DNA from: Deltaproteobacteria bacterium
GTDB lineage: Bacteria; Campylobacterota_A; Desulfurellia; JAGGSF01
NCBI GenBank assembly: GCA_021159235.1
Contig: JAGGSF010000057.1
Span: 1-21,291, forward strand
Direction: 5' to 3'
Length of the DNA: 21,291 nt
Within the stretch, counting starts at the first letter, position 1, and each line of letters opens with the position of its first letter. The notes under the pieces are model-generated. The model was not told the origin of the DNA. It saw only the letters and a program-made list of their open reading frames with translations, and did not search any database. Made by a program: the position numbers and the translations under genes. This document shows positions 8,059-15,097 of the stretch, in pieces.

Positions 8059-8514
8059 ATGGAATTTAAAGAGGTAGATATAAAAACAATTATGGTAGCT
8101 ACCGACCTTTCGGAAAACGCAGAGTATGCACTCTTGTTTGCTAAAAGTGTGGCAGAGAAATTAGGAGCAAAACTCATTGTTTACCATTGTTTAACAGATA
8201 TAGACAAATCTATTGGTTATGTTCCAGGTTTTCCCGCTGAGCAGATAGAAAAGAACCTACGCGATGAAGCGGTGAAAGAGCTTACAATCTTGAAGAATAG
8301 ATATAAATTAGGCCCTGATATAGAAACCGTAGTGGAAAAGGGAGAAGCTTATAGAAAGATTGTGGATTTCGCTCAATCCCGCCATGTGGATCTCATAATC
8401 ATGGGTGCACGAGGAAAAACAAAGCTGGAAAAATTCATCTTTGGCAGTGTAACACAGAAAGTAGTAAGCATATCAGATATTCCCGTGCTGGCAATTAAAA
8501 TACCAAAAGAATAA
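8059..8514 (+). CDS. Universal stress protein, ATP-binding UspA family
   Basis: A 151-residue single-domain Usp. The N-terminus has KTIMVATDLSENAEYAL. The C-terminal nucleotide-binding pattern G-x2-G-x9-G-S is intact (GARGKTKLEKFIFGSV), so this is an ATP-binding type. TAGGAGGAAAA precedes the ATG and the gene is eight bases after asd, the last of the plus-strand run. Its stop is one base from the stop of the convergent EF-G-like gene. No terminator hairpin lies between them. Confidence 0.93.
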   Translation: MEFKEVDIKTIMVATDLSENAEYALLFAKSVAEKLGAKLIVYHCLTDIDKSIGYVPGFPAEQIEKNLRDEAVKELTILKNRYKLGPDIETVVEKGEAYRKIVDFAQSRHVDLIIMGARGKTKLEKFIFGSVTQKVVSISDIPVLAIKIPKE

Positions 8515-8515
8515 T

Positions 8516-10504
8516 CTATTTTTCCTGTTTTTTATTCCTTTCTACAATTTTTTGCGCCAGGAGGGGTGGCACTTCTTCATAGGTACTGAATTTCATTGTA
8601 AAGTATCCTTCTCCCTGTGTGATAGCACGTAGTGTAATGGCATATTCCAATACCTCCGCATGGGGAACAATTGCCTTTATGCAATTGTACTCTCTTTGAG
8701 GATTCATCCCTATCACTTTCCCTCGACGGGAATTGAGATCACTAACTACATCACCCGTGCACCTGTCCGGTACATATATCTCCATTTCCATCATGGGTTC
8801 TAATAGAACAGGTTTGCAGTTCCTGATACCCTCTTTAAAAGCAATAGAACCAGCTGTTTGAAAAGCAATATCTGAAGAATCAACAGGATGATACATGCCA
8901 TCGTACAGTGTTACCTTTATGTCTGTCATAGGATAACCGGCCAGTACTCCCTTCTCCATTGCAGCCTTTATTCCCTTTTCTACAGAAGGTATAAATTGTC
9001 GGGGTATAGCACCTCCTACGATCTTGTCCACAAACTCAAATCCCTTCCCTCTTGGCAGGGGTTCAATTTCTATCCAGCAATCACCAAACTGCCCATGACC
9101 ACCGGTCTGCTTCTTGTACCTTCCATGAGACTTTGCCTTTTTCTTGATTGTTTCTCTGTATGCAATTTTCGGTATGGTAAGTTCAGCGTCCACACCAAAT
9201 CTGTTTTTCAGTTTAGATGCTGTTATCTCAAGATGCATCTTGCCCATTCCCTTCAGTAGAAATTCCTGCGTTTCTATGTTTTTCTCAAAAACCAGTGAGG
9301 GATCGGATTCTATTATCTTGGATAACGCACTACCAATTTTTTCTTCATCACCTTTAGATTTCGCGTGAATAGCGTATGAAATTTGAGGAATAGGTATGTC
9401 CACAAAATCATACCTTACAGAATTGCCCTTTTCAACCAGTGTATCTCCTGTTTGAGTAACTTTTAGTTTAGCACAAGCCACAACTTCTCCCTGTTCTGCA
9501 CTCTCTACAGGAGTCGTATTCTTACCCTGTAATTTCATCAACGTGCCTATTTTTTCTGCTGCAAGTTTGTTTGCATTAAAATAAACAGTATCCGAGTTTA
9601 TTGTTCCTGTGCATACCTTCATACAACTGATTTTACCCGTTAAAGAATCATTGTAGGTTTTAAAAACCAGCGCAGATACCTTATCAACTCTTTCCTGCTG
9701 CGGTAGATAATCTACAATGCCAGAAAGAATAACATCTGTACCTATACCCTTTAAACCAGATACAGGGAAAACAGGTATGATTTTTAGATCTTGTATTGCC
9801 TTTTTCAGTGTTTTCAGGAGTTCTTTTTTATCAATATCTTCTCCTTCTAAATACTTCTCTAAAAGCTCATCATTTTCCTCTACTGTTGCTTCTACAATTT
9901 TTGATCTAAAATCATCAAGTTTTTCTCTTTCTACATCCGGGATTGTCGCCTCTTTTCTCTTTCCATCCTTATAAGTATAGGCTTTTTCAGCCATTACATC
10001 TATAATACCGGAAAATCCTGTCTCCTTCCCCAATGGCAAAAACAAGGGTATCGCTTTTGGTGCAATATTTTGTCTGATAGTAGAAAGTGTATTGTAGAAA
10101 TCGGCATGTTCTTTATCCAGCATATTTACCGCAATGAAACTTAATTTCTGTCTTTCCATAAGCCATCTGAAAAGCTTGTTTGTTTCTGCCTTTATCCCGC
10201 TTAATGCATCTACAAGCAGCAGCGCACCATCAGCCACCCTGGCTCCACAAAATGCATCAGTAATAAAATCTCCATATCCTGGTGTGTCTATAATGTCTAT
10301 GTGATGTCCTTTCCACTCCGTATATCCTATTGCCAGTTGCAGAGAAAGCTTTCTCTGTATTTCCTCACTGTCAAAGTCCATGGTTGTATTTCCGTTATCC
10401 GTACTACCCTTTCTGTTTATCTTCTTGGTGAGAAATAGAATATCCTCTACCAATGTTGTTTTTCCACTTCCTCTTCCCCCCAGCACAACTATAGTCTTTT
10501 TCAT
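8516..10504 (-). CDS. EF-G-like translational GTPase (second fusA-type protein)
   Basis: A 662-residue GTPase with the EF-G domain order but belonging to the EF-G-like paralogue group rather than canonical FusA. P-loop GGRGSGKTT (residues 9-17). The G2 segment RKLSLQL replaces RGITI. G3 is DTPGYGDF (73-80), with Tyr where EF-G has its catalytic His, as is usual in the paralogues. G4 reads NMLD (127-130) instead of NKxD. Domains III-V are present (GKISCMKVCTGT; GMGKMHLEI; GGHGQFGDCWIEIEP; RRGKVIGM). The substrate and role of these paralogues are not settled. The start overlaps the upstream gene by four bases (ATGA). The third and last gene of the dedA operon. Confidence 0.9.
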   Translation of the reverse strand: MKKTIVVLGGRGSGKTTLVEDILFLTKKINRKGSTDNGNTTMDFDSEEIQRKLSLQLAIGYTEWKGHHIDIIDTPGYGDFITDAFCGARVADGALLLVDALSGIKAETNKLFRWLMERQKLSFIAVNMLDKEHADFYNTLSTIRQNIAPKAIPLFLPLGKETGFSGIIDVMAEKAYTYKDGKRKEATIPDVEREKLDDFRSKIVEATVEENDELLEKYLEGEDIDKKELLKTLKKAIQDLKIIPVFPVSGLKGIGTDVILSGIVDYLPQQERVDKVSALVFKTYNDSLTGKISCMKVCTGTINSDTVYFNANKLAAEKIGTLMKLQGKNTTPVESAEQGEVVACAKLKVTQTGDTLVEKGNSVRYDFVDIPIPQISYAIHAKSKGDEEKIGSALSKIIESDPSLVFEKNIETQEFLLKGMGKMHLEITASKLKNRFGVDAELTIPKIAYRETIKKKAKSHGRYKKQTGGHGQFGDCWIEIEPLPRGKGFEFVDKIVGGAIPRQFIPSVEKGIKAAMEKGVLAGYPMTDIKVTLYDGMYHPVDSSDIAFQTAGSIAFKEGIRNCKPVLLEPMMEMEIYVPDRCTGDVVSDLNSRRGKVIGMNPQREYNCIKAIVPHAEVLEYAITLRAITQGEGYFTMKFSTYEEVPPLLAQKIVERNKKQEK

Positions 10505-11163
10505 ATATCGGCCCCCGTTTTTAAAAGCTTATTCCATAATGGACAATCTTTCTTCTTGAAAAATGAACAACCCGAACATTTTTTCTCAAAATATCCGGTA
10601 TCTTTTTCTGATTCCTCTCTGATCTGGCGTAAGTTTTTTGATTTACTGATAAATAAATCTATTTCGTTTTTTGTCTTTTTCAGTTTTTCCAGCCATTCCT
10701 TAAGAATATCATTATACTCGGGATGATTTATACTGTTACTTTTCATGATTTTATTCTCCAGATTATATACACCTGTAATTTCTGTTATATCTATTACCTG
10801 TGAAGTAAAGTGTACCTCTTGTGCTGGCAGAATATATATACCGGGTTTAATTTCCTTACAATCTTTACCATCTGTTTTGCAATATCCAATAAGGAGATCA
10901 CGAGAGTATCGCACTCTGAACAAAAAGTACACTGTAGCATATTTCTGTATAAGCTCACTAATTTCCTCAAAGTAGAAGAGATAATCCATCTGTCCATCAT
11001 TCATGTATCCCTCAAGATACGGACCATTTTCTATCTCCCCTTTTCTCCGTGGGTAACAGTGAAGAATGTCTCTTATAATTATGTCATTTTCCTTAACGAT
11101 CCTGCATCCTTCCGGAAAAGGCGGAAGAGGATAAAATGGAGAAGAAATCAACAGCGGTTCCAT
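10501..11163 (-). CDS. Unrecognised protein with C-terminal Cys cluster
   Basis: A 220-residue soluble-looking protein I do not recognise. The N-terminus is hydrophobic and proline-rich (SPFYPLPPFP) but is not a convincing signal peptide. A mixed alpha/beta middle runs to about residue 140, followed by a highly charged helix (150-190). A C-x2-C-x7-C cluster (C196, C199, C207; CSGCSFFKKKDCPLW) could bind Zn or a metal cluster, with a fourth ligand elsewhere (C36, C95 and C102 are candidates). A good AAGGAG precedes the ATG, inside the end of dedA. It overlaps the EF-G-like gene by four bases, so all three are probably co-translated. A link to translation is context inference only. Confidence 0.75.
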   Translation of the reverse strand: MEPLLISSPFYPLPPFPEGCRIVKENDIIIRDILHCYPRRKGEIENGPYLEGYMNDGQMDYLFYFEEISELIQKYATVYFLFRVRYSRDLLIGYCKTDGKDCKEIKPGIYILPAQEVHFTSQVIDITEITGVYNLENKIMKSNSINHPEYNDILKEWLEKLKKTKNEIDLFISKSKNLRQIREESEKDTGYFEKKCSGCSFFKKKDCPLWNKLLKTGADI

Positions 11164-11765
11164 AAAATTTCTCCTTTCTTCTTAAAATAACAATATACCA
11201 GAATTACACCAGCAATAAACGCAATTGCTGCGCCTTTCCCTAAATAAGAGTGCACGATCCTCCATTCTCTGCCTGCGAAGTAACCTAAAAAAACATATAT
11301 AGATGCCCAGCACACTCCACCTGCTACATTGTATATGAGAAATGTCTTACACTTCATGTGTGCAATACCGGCCACAAAGGGGGCAAACGACCTCAGGACA
11401 GAGGCAAATCGCCCGAAGAAAATTGTCTTTCCACCATGGCTGTTGAAAAAAGCTCTTACAATACGATAGTATTTCTCGTTGAACAAAAAATACTTCCCGT
11501 ATTTTATTATCACCGGCTCTCCAATTTTCCGTCCTAAAAGATACCCGAAACTATCTCCTAATATTGCACCAGATAGAGAGGCAACAACAGTTGAATAGAA
11601 ATTCAATATACCTTGCGATGAAAAGACACCACCTAATACAACTGCTGTTTCCCCAGGAACAATTAACCCTGCAAAAGCTGATGATTCCAGAAAGGTCAAT
11701 ACAAATATAGCACCATCACCGTATCGCGATACCCACTCTATTGCTGTGTTCACAACACTAAACAT
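11148..11765 (-). CDS. DedA/SNARE-associated family membrane protein
   Basis: A 205-residue inner-membrane protein of the DedA (VTT-domain) family, linked in other bacteria to membrane homeostasis and undecaprenyl-phosphate or lipid flipping. Family motifs: FLESSAFAGLIVPGET near the N-terminus, LGDSFGYLLGRKIG, FFGRFASVLRSFAPFVAGIA, and hydrophobic C-terminal helices before a basic tail. The ATG at 11765 lies about 10 bases after a strong -10, with no Shine-Dalgarno, so the mRNA is probably near-leaderless. It overlaps the downstream gene by 16 bases. It is divergent from the HTH/PBP regulator. Confidence 0.92.
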   Translation of the reverse strand: MFSVVNTAIEWVSRYGDGAIFVLTFLESSAFAGLIVPGETAVVLGGVFSSQGILNFYSTVVASLSGAILGDSFGYLLGRKIGEPVIIKYGKYFLFNEKYYRIVRAFFNSHGGKTIFFGRFASVLRSFAPFVAGIAHMKCKTFLIYNVAGGVCWASIYVFLGYFAGREWRIVHSYLGKGAAIAFIAGVILVYCYFKKKGEILWNRC

Positions 11766-11776
11766 CAGATAATCTC

Positions 11777-11805
11777 ATTATAAGTGAAATGTAGATTTAT
11801 ATCAA
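11777..11805 (-). promoter_or_regulatory. Promoter for dedA operon
   Basis: On the minus strand, TTGATA (11805-11800), a 17-base spacer and TATAAT (11782-11777). The dedA ATG begins 11 bases downstream of the -10. That leaves roughly 5 bases of leader with no Shine-Dalgarno. Confidence 0.75.
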
Positions 11806-11849
11806 GCGGTAAGCATTATTTAAATTTTACATTTAACGGATTTCCGCTT
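11804..11849. promoter_or_regulatory. Spaced inverted repeat AAGCGG...CCGCTT between divergent promoters
   Basis: AAGCGG (11804-11809) and CCGCTT (11844-11849) are inverted copies 34 bases apart. One touches the dedA -35 and the other the -10 of the regulator. They could be half-sites for the adjacent HTH regulator. Six bases each, so chance is possible. Confidence 0.3.
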
Positions 11850-11854
11850 ATAAT
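11826..11854 (+). promoter_or_regulatory. Promoter for the HTH/PBP-like regulator
   Basis: TTTACA (11826-11831), a 17-base spacer and TATAAT (11849-11854). The expected start point, about seven bases on, is 11861; the ATG is at 11864. No Shine-Dalgarno can fit, so the transcript should be leaderless or nearly so. Confidence 0.8.
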
Positions 11855-11863
11855 AAATACGCT

Positions 11864-12745
11864 ATGGAAGATGCACTTTTAACGACTAAAGAGGTATCAA
11901 AGTATTTAAAAATCAACGAAAAAAAGGTATATCAACTGATAAAAGAGGGAAAAATTCCCTGCACGAGGATCGCCGGAAAATGGCTTTTTCCTAAAAAGTC
12001 CATAGAAAGATGGATTAGAGAAAGTGTGGAGGGTGAAAAAGATATATTCATTGCTGGCAGTGATGATTTAATCTTAAAACAACTGGTAAGTAAATATATA
12101 GAAAAAAGCTTTCCTCAATCGTTAGCCTATTATGCAGATGTGGGCAGCCTCAAAGGCATTCTTGCTCTGTCCTGTGGAAAGACATTTATCGCCGCCATTC
12201 ACCTGCTTGATGCAGAAACAGGAGAATACAATCTTCCTTATCTTTCCAGGTACCTTCAAAATGAAGAGTATGCGGTGATCAATCTCTCTTATAGGAATCA
12301 GGGGCTCATTGTAAATAAAGGGAACCCCCTGGGGATAAAAGGAATAAGAGATGTAGTTGAAAAGAAAGCGCGGTTTGTTAATCGCAACCCGGGTTCAGGC
12401 ACCAGGGTTTTATTTGATTATTATTTGAACAAACTAAATATAGATCCTGAAGAGATAATAGGTTATAAGAATGAGGTAAACAAACATCTTGATGTAGGGT
12501 TGAAGATTCTTCATGGAGAGGCAGATGCAGGTTTGGGCATTGAATCTGTTTCCAGTATTCTGCACTTGGATTTTATCCCCATCACACAGGAACGATTTGA
12601 CCTTGCTATCTCCAAACAACACCTGTACACAAAGCCGATGAGAGATTTTCTTTCCCTTATAGATCCTGTATTTATACATACCCTGTTTAAAAAACCTGCT
12701 GGTTACGACCTCAGGGATACGGGGAAAATCATCTATCATTCCTGA
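11864..12745 (+). CDS. Excisionase-type HTH fused to PBP-like ligand domain, one-component regulator
   Basis: A 293-residue fusion. Residues about 5-53 are a MerR/excisionase-family winged helix (LTTKEVSKYLKINEKKVYQ, KLINE-like turn, then GKWLFPKKSIERWI). Residues about 58-290 are a periplasmic-binding-protein-like domain without a signal peptide, so it is cytoplasmic (GSDDLILKQL, INLSYRNQGLIVNKGNP, NRNPGSGTRVLFDYYL, GEADAGLGIESV). The NRNPGSGTR segment is characteristic of this group, which resembles molybdate/tungstate oxyanion-binding proteins. The family is thus expected to sense a small ligand and regulate transport or cofactor genes. It is followed after 12 bases by a ClC gene, probably co-transcribed. 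Ligand unknown; an oxyanion or other anion is inference. Confidence 0.88.
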   Translation: MEDALLTTKEVSKYLKINEKKVYQLIKEGKIPCTRIAGKWLFPKKSIERWIRESVEGEKDIFIAGSDDLILKQLVSKYIEKSFPQSLAYYADVGSLKGILALSCGKTFIAAIHLLDAETGEYNLPYLSRYLQNEEYAVINLSYRNQGLIVNKGNPLGIKGIRDVVEKKARFVNRNPGSGTRVLFDYYLNKLNIDPEEIIGYKNEVNKHLDVGLKILHGEADAGLGIESVSSILHLDFIPITQERFDLAISKQHLYTKPMRDFLSLIDPVFIHTLFKKPAGYDLRDTGKIIYHS

Positions 12746-12757
12746 ATCATTAAAAAC

Positions 12758-14038
12758 ATGAAACAGTCCCCGGCAAATAAGGTGAAAGAATACATAAGCT
12801 TCACAAGACAGTTAAAATTGGATCGGTTTGAGATAATACAGTATATCGTCAAATGGATTCCCTTTTCTATTGTGGTAGGAATAGCTACGGGTATAATGGC
12901 ATCAATCTTTGACTACACTATAGTAGAGATAAACAAAAACATTATAGCAAACAAAAAGATTTGTGTTATTTTTCCTCTTTCAGTCGGTATAATCACAGGA
13001 TTGATTATACATCGTTTTCCAGGTGTTTCGGGTCCTGGTATAAATTATATTATCTGGCACTTAAGAGAAAAAGGCAGGATACCTGCCATTTGCATGCTGG
13101 CAAAATTTGTGACATCTGCTCTCGCTCTTTCTGGCGCCTTCCTGGCGGGAAGAGAAGGTCCATCATTTTATATTGGGGCAGGAGTAGGCGAATGGCTGGG
13201 GAAAATATTCAAAATAACGGAAAAGGAGAAAAAATATACAGCTCTTATCGGTGCAGGAGCATTCACCGGGGCATTGTTTAAAGCTCCCTTAGGTGGTGCT
13301 ATATTCGCACTGGAAATTGGATATCTTTATGATATAGAGTACAAACCATTTGGTCAAACATTGATCGCCTCGGTAATAAGCTATTCAATTTTCTCCTGGT
13401 TTAGAGGTATGCATCCATTCATAGAAATAAATACTATTCCTGTATGGAACATAAAACATATACCATATTTCGTCCTCACAGGTATGGTTGCCTCCGCTAT
13501 AACTTATTTATTTGCGATTCACTACTCTTTACTAAACCGTATTTCTTTATCTATCAAACCAATTATAAGACCCATAATTGGAACTGTCATGGCCATTCCA
13601 CTGTTGATATTTATTATTTCAATAACCAATATTCATTTATTGTCTTTGCCTGTAAACTACACACCCTTGACGAACCTAATAGAATACATCTATCCTGTAT
13701 GGGAATTATTACTTATAATTGTGGTTACAATACTCTTCATAAGCCTTACTCTGGGATTTGGTATATCTGGAGGGTTGATACTTCCAAACTTGCTTATTGG
13801 GGCAGCAATTGGGAATATATTCGGCCACATATTTCCTGGTGAAATTGCTACATTTGTAATGGCTGGCATGGGATCCTCCTTAGCTGCAAGTGCAAAAACG
13901 CCATTAGCTGCTATCGTTCTATTAACAGAGATGTCAGGAACAAATGTGGTTATACCAATGGCGGTTGCAGTTATAACAAGTTATATCTTTAGTTTCGGTA
14001 TCAGTATGTATAAGGCACAGCAGATAATGCGTTCCTGA
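12758..14038 (+). CDS. ClC family anion channel/transporter
   Basis: A 426-residue polytopic protein of the ClC family without C-terminal CBS domains. The selectivity motifs are visible: SGPGIN (residues 91-96, in place of GSGIP), GREGP (131-135) with the gating Glu E133, GGLILP near the C-terminal third, and a conserved Tyr in GISMYKAQ matching the pore Tyr. The proton-glutamate of E. coli ClC (E203) aligns with I187 in FALEIGYLY, so coupling to protons may differ. It is not of the fluoride CLC-F type, whose motifs differ. No clear Shine-Dalgarno precedes the ATG at 12758; a GTG at 12781 is a possible alternative. It is probably transcribed with the upstream regulator. Confidence 0.9.
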   Translation: MKQSPANKVKEYISFTRQLKLDRFEIIQYIVKWIPFSIVVGIATGIMASIFDYTIVEINKNIIANKKICVIFPLSVGIITGLIIHRFPGVSGPGINYIIWHLREKGRIPAICMLAKFVTSALALSGAFLAGREGPSFYIGAGVGEWLGKIFKITEKEKKYTALIGAGAFTGALFKAPLGGAIFALEIGYLYDIEYKPFGQTLIASVISYSIFSWFRGMHPFIEINTIPVWNIKHIPYFVLTGMVASAITYLFAIHYSLLNRISLSIKPIIRPIIGTVMAIPLLIFIISITNIHLLSLPVNYTPLTNLIEYIYPVWELLLIIVVTILFISLTLGFGISGGLILPNLLIGAAIGNIFGHIFPGEIATFVMAGMGSSLAASAKTPLAAIVLLTEMSGTNVVIPMAVAVITSYIFSFGISMYKAQQIMRS

Positions 14039-14039
14039 T

Positions 14040-14092
14040 TTTCCTTTGCGAGCACTTTGTGCTTGCAGGAAATTCTCAAAAAGAGAATTTCC
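14040..14092 (+). terminator. Two overlapping alternative hairpins after the ClC gene
   Basis: Hairpin 1: TGCGAGCAC (14047-14055), loop TTT, GTGCTTGCA (14059-14067), nine pairs with one G-U. It can extend past a two-base bulge by pairing TTTCC (14040-14044) with GGAAA (14068-14072). Hairpin 2: GGAAATTCTC (14068-14077), loop AAAAA, GAGAATTTCC (14083-14092), ten perfect pairs. GGAAA is shared, so the full forms exclude each other. No T-run follows. It may end or stabilise the ClC transcript, or be a palindromic repeat unit. Confidence 0.6.
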
Positions 14093-14120
14093 TTGACAAA
14101 TCCCATTTACAGCCTATATT
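14093..14120 (+). promoter_or_regulatory. Promoter for the zinc-ribbon gene
   Basis: Consensus TTGACA (14093-14098), a 16-base spacer and TATATT (14115-14120). It begins on the base after hairpin 2. The leader is about 33 bases and ends with AAAGGAG five bases before the ATG at 14160. Confidence 0.7.
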
Positions 14121-14159
14121 AACCCTTCCGATTTTAAACGAAGTTTTAAAGGAGTGTGT

Positions 14160-14342
14160 ATGAAAGATTTAGAGATCTTGCACTATGGTTTCTGCCCCAC
14201 CTGCAGAAGACCGGTGGAGAAAATATCAAGTGTAAAGTTTCACTGCCCTTCATGTCAAAAGACATGGTATCTACATGTGCCCGGCAGGAAAGTATTGGAA
14301 AGCATAGAAGATAAATCAGAGAAGTGGAGAAAAGCCTCATAA
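14160..14342 (+). CDS. Small zinc-ribbon protein
   Basis: A 60-residue protein with two CxxC knuckles (FCPTCRRPV and FHCPSCQKTW) 16 residues apart, the pattern of a rubredoxin-like or TFIIS-like zinc ribbon. A charged C-terminal helix follows. The ATG at 14160 is chosen because AAAGGAG sits at the right distance. An upstream in-frame GTG (14154) overlaps that site. It has its own strong promoter and is convergent with yggS, the stops being one base apart. Function unknown; small zinc ribbons often serve as nucleic-acid or protein adaptors. Confidence 0.75.
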   Translation: MKDLEILHYGFCPTCRRPVEKISSVKFHCPSCQKTWYLHVPGRKVLESIEDKSEKWRKAS

Positions 14343-14343
14343 T

Positions 14344-15012
14344 CTATTTTTTCCTTTCCCCAAATATTTTTGTGCCTATACGGACGATATTGGCACCCTC
14401 TTCTATGGCAATCCGGTAGGAATTCGTCATTCCCATAGACAAATATTTCATCTCTACATTGGGAATGTTAAGCTTCTTTATTTTATCAAATATCTTTTTC
14501 GTCTCTATAAAATAAGGCCTGGAGTCTTCCGGATTGCCAAAACGAGGACCCATCGTCATAAGTCCCATTATCTTTATATTTTTAAGCCGGGCAATTTTCC
14601 TGATTAAGGTTTCTACATCCTCTGGCATCACACCGGATTTTTGCGGTTCTCTACCACTGTTTATCTCTATCAAAACAGGCATTACTTTACCAATACTTTT
14701 GCATCGTTTATCTATTTCTTCTGCTATCTCCACTGAATCGATAGTTTCTATCATGTCAAATATTTCTAAGTTTTTTTTCCTTAAAAGATCGTGTTTTTGT
14801 GTTTCGGGAGTTCCGATAAAATGCCACCTTACTTTTTTCCCTATTACTGGATAAACCTTTTTTACATCTCCTATGTAGTTCTCCCCGATAATCTTTACGC
14901 CAGCACGGATTGCCTCCATGATTTCTTCTGCTGTTCTTGTTTTTGCTGCTGCTTCCAGTTCCACACCTGGCGGCAACTCTTTTAACAACCTCTCTACATT
15001 TTCTCTAATCAT
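14344..15012 (-). CDS. yggS: YggS family pyridoxal-phosphate homeostasis protein
   Basis: A 222-residue PLP-binding TIM-barrel protein of the YggS/PLPBP family, which keeps free PLP in balance and lacks a known enzyme activity. PLP-lysine K24 is in EAAAKTRT. IGENYIGDV matches the usual FGENRVQE region, WHFIG follows, and the C-terminal LSMGMTNSYRIAIEEG and VRIGTKIFGER bind the phosphate. The normally conserved LQSNK after WHFIG reads TPETQK. GGGGG lies seven bases before the ATG. Confidence 0.92.
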   Translation of the reverse strand: MIRENVERLLKELPPGVELEAAAKTRTAEEIMEAIRAGVKIIGENYIGDVKKVYPVIGKKVRWHFIGTPETQKHDLLRKKNLEIFDMIETIDSVEIAEEIDKRCKSIGKVMPVLIEINSGREPQKSGVMPEDVETLIRKIARLKNIKIMGLMTMGPRFGNPEDSRPYFIETKKIFDKIKKLNIPNVEMKYLSMGMTNSYRIAIEEGANIVRIGTKIFGERKK

Positions 15013-15031
15013 TCCAATACCCCCTCAGATT

Positions 15032-15061
15032 ACTCTACCAGAGTTTTTATAGCTGCGTCAA
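15032..15061 (-). promoter_or_regulatory. Probable promoter for yggS
   Basis: On the minus strand, TTGACG (15061-15056), an 18-base spacer and TAGAGT (15037-15032). Its -35 lies back to back with that of the divergent patatin gene. Confidence 0.45.
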
Positions 15062-15062
15062 G

Positions 15063-15091
15063 TTGCTAAAGTTCCCGGATTATTTTAAAAT
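15063..15091 (+). promoter_or_regulatory. Promoter for the patatin gene
   Basis: TTGCTA (15063-15068), a 17-base spacer and TAAAAT (15086-15091). The expected start point, about seven bases on, coincides with the ATG at 15098. The AAAGG just before the ATG is too close to act as a ribosome site. Confidence 0.6.
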
Positions 15092-15097
15092 AAAGGT

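Noticed and set aside
4949-8514. tRNA-adjacent integration site for a mobile element
   Set aside because: The tRNA-Gln lies inside a core operon, with no integrase or repeat of its 3' end.
10745-11190. Plus-strand frame of 126 codons opposite the Cys-cluster gene
   Set aside because: Shadow of the minus-strand gene, whose starts, overlaps and ribosome sites are coherent.
12758-14038. ClC as a fluoride exporter
   Set aside because: Its GREGP and SGPGIN motifs do not match the CLC-F pattern and no fluoride riboswitch is visible upstream.
14101-14153. Riboswitch in the zinc-ribbon leader
   Set aside because: The leader after the promoter is about 33 bases, too short for a known riboswitch; only a weak repeat of TTTTAAA is seen.
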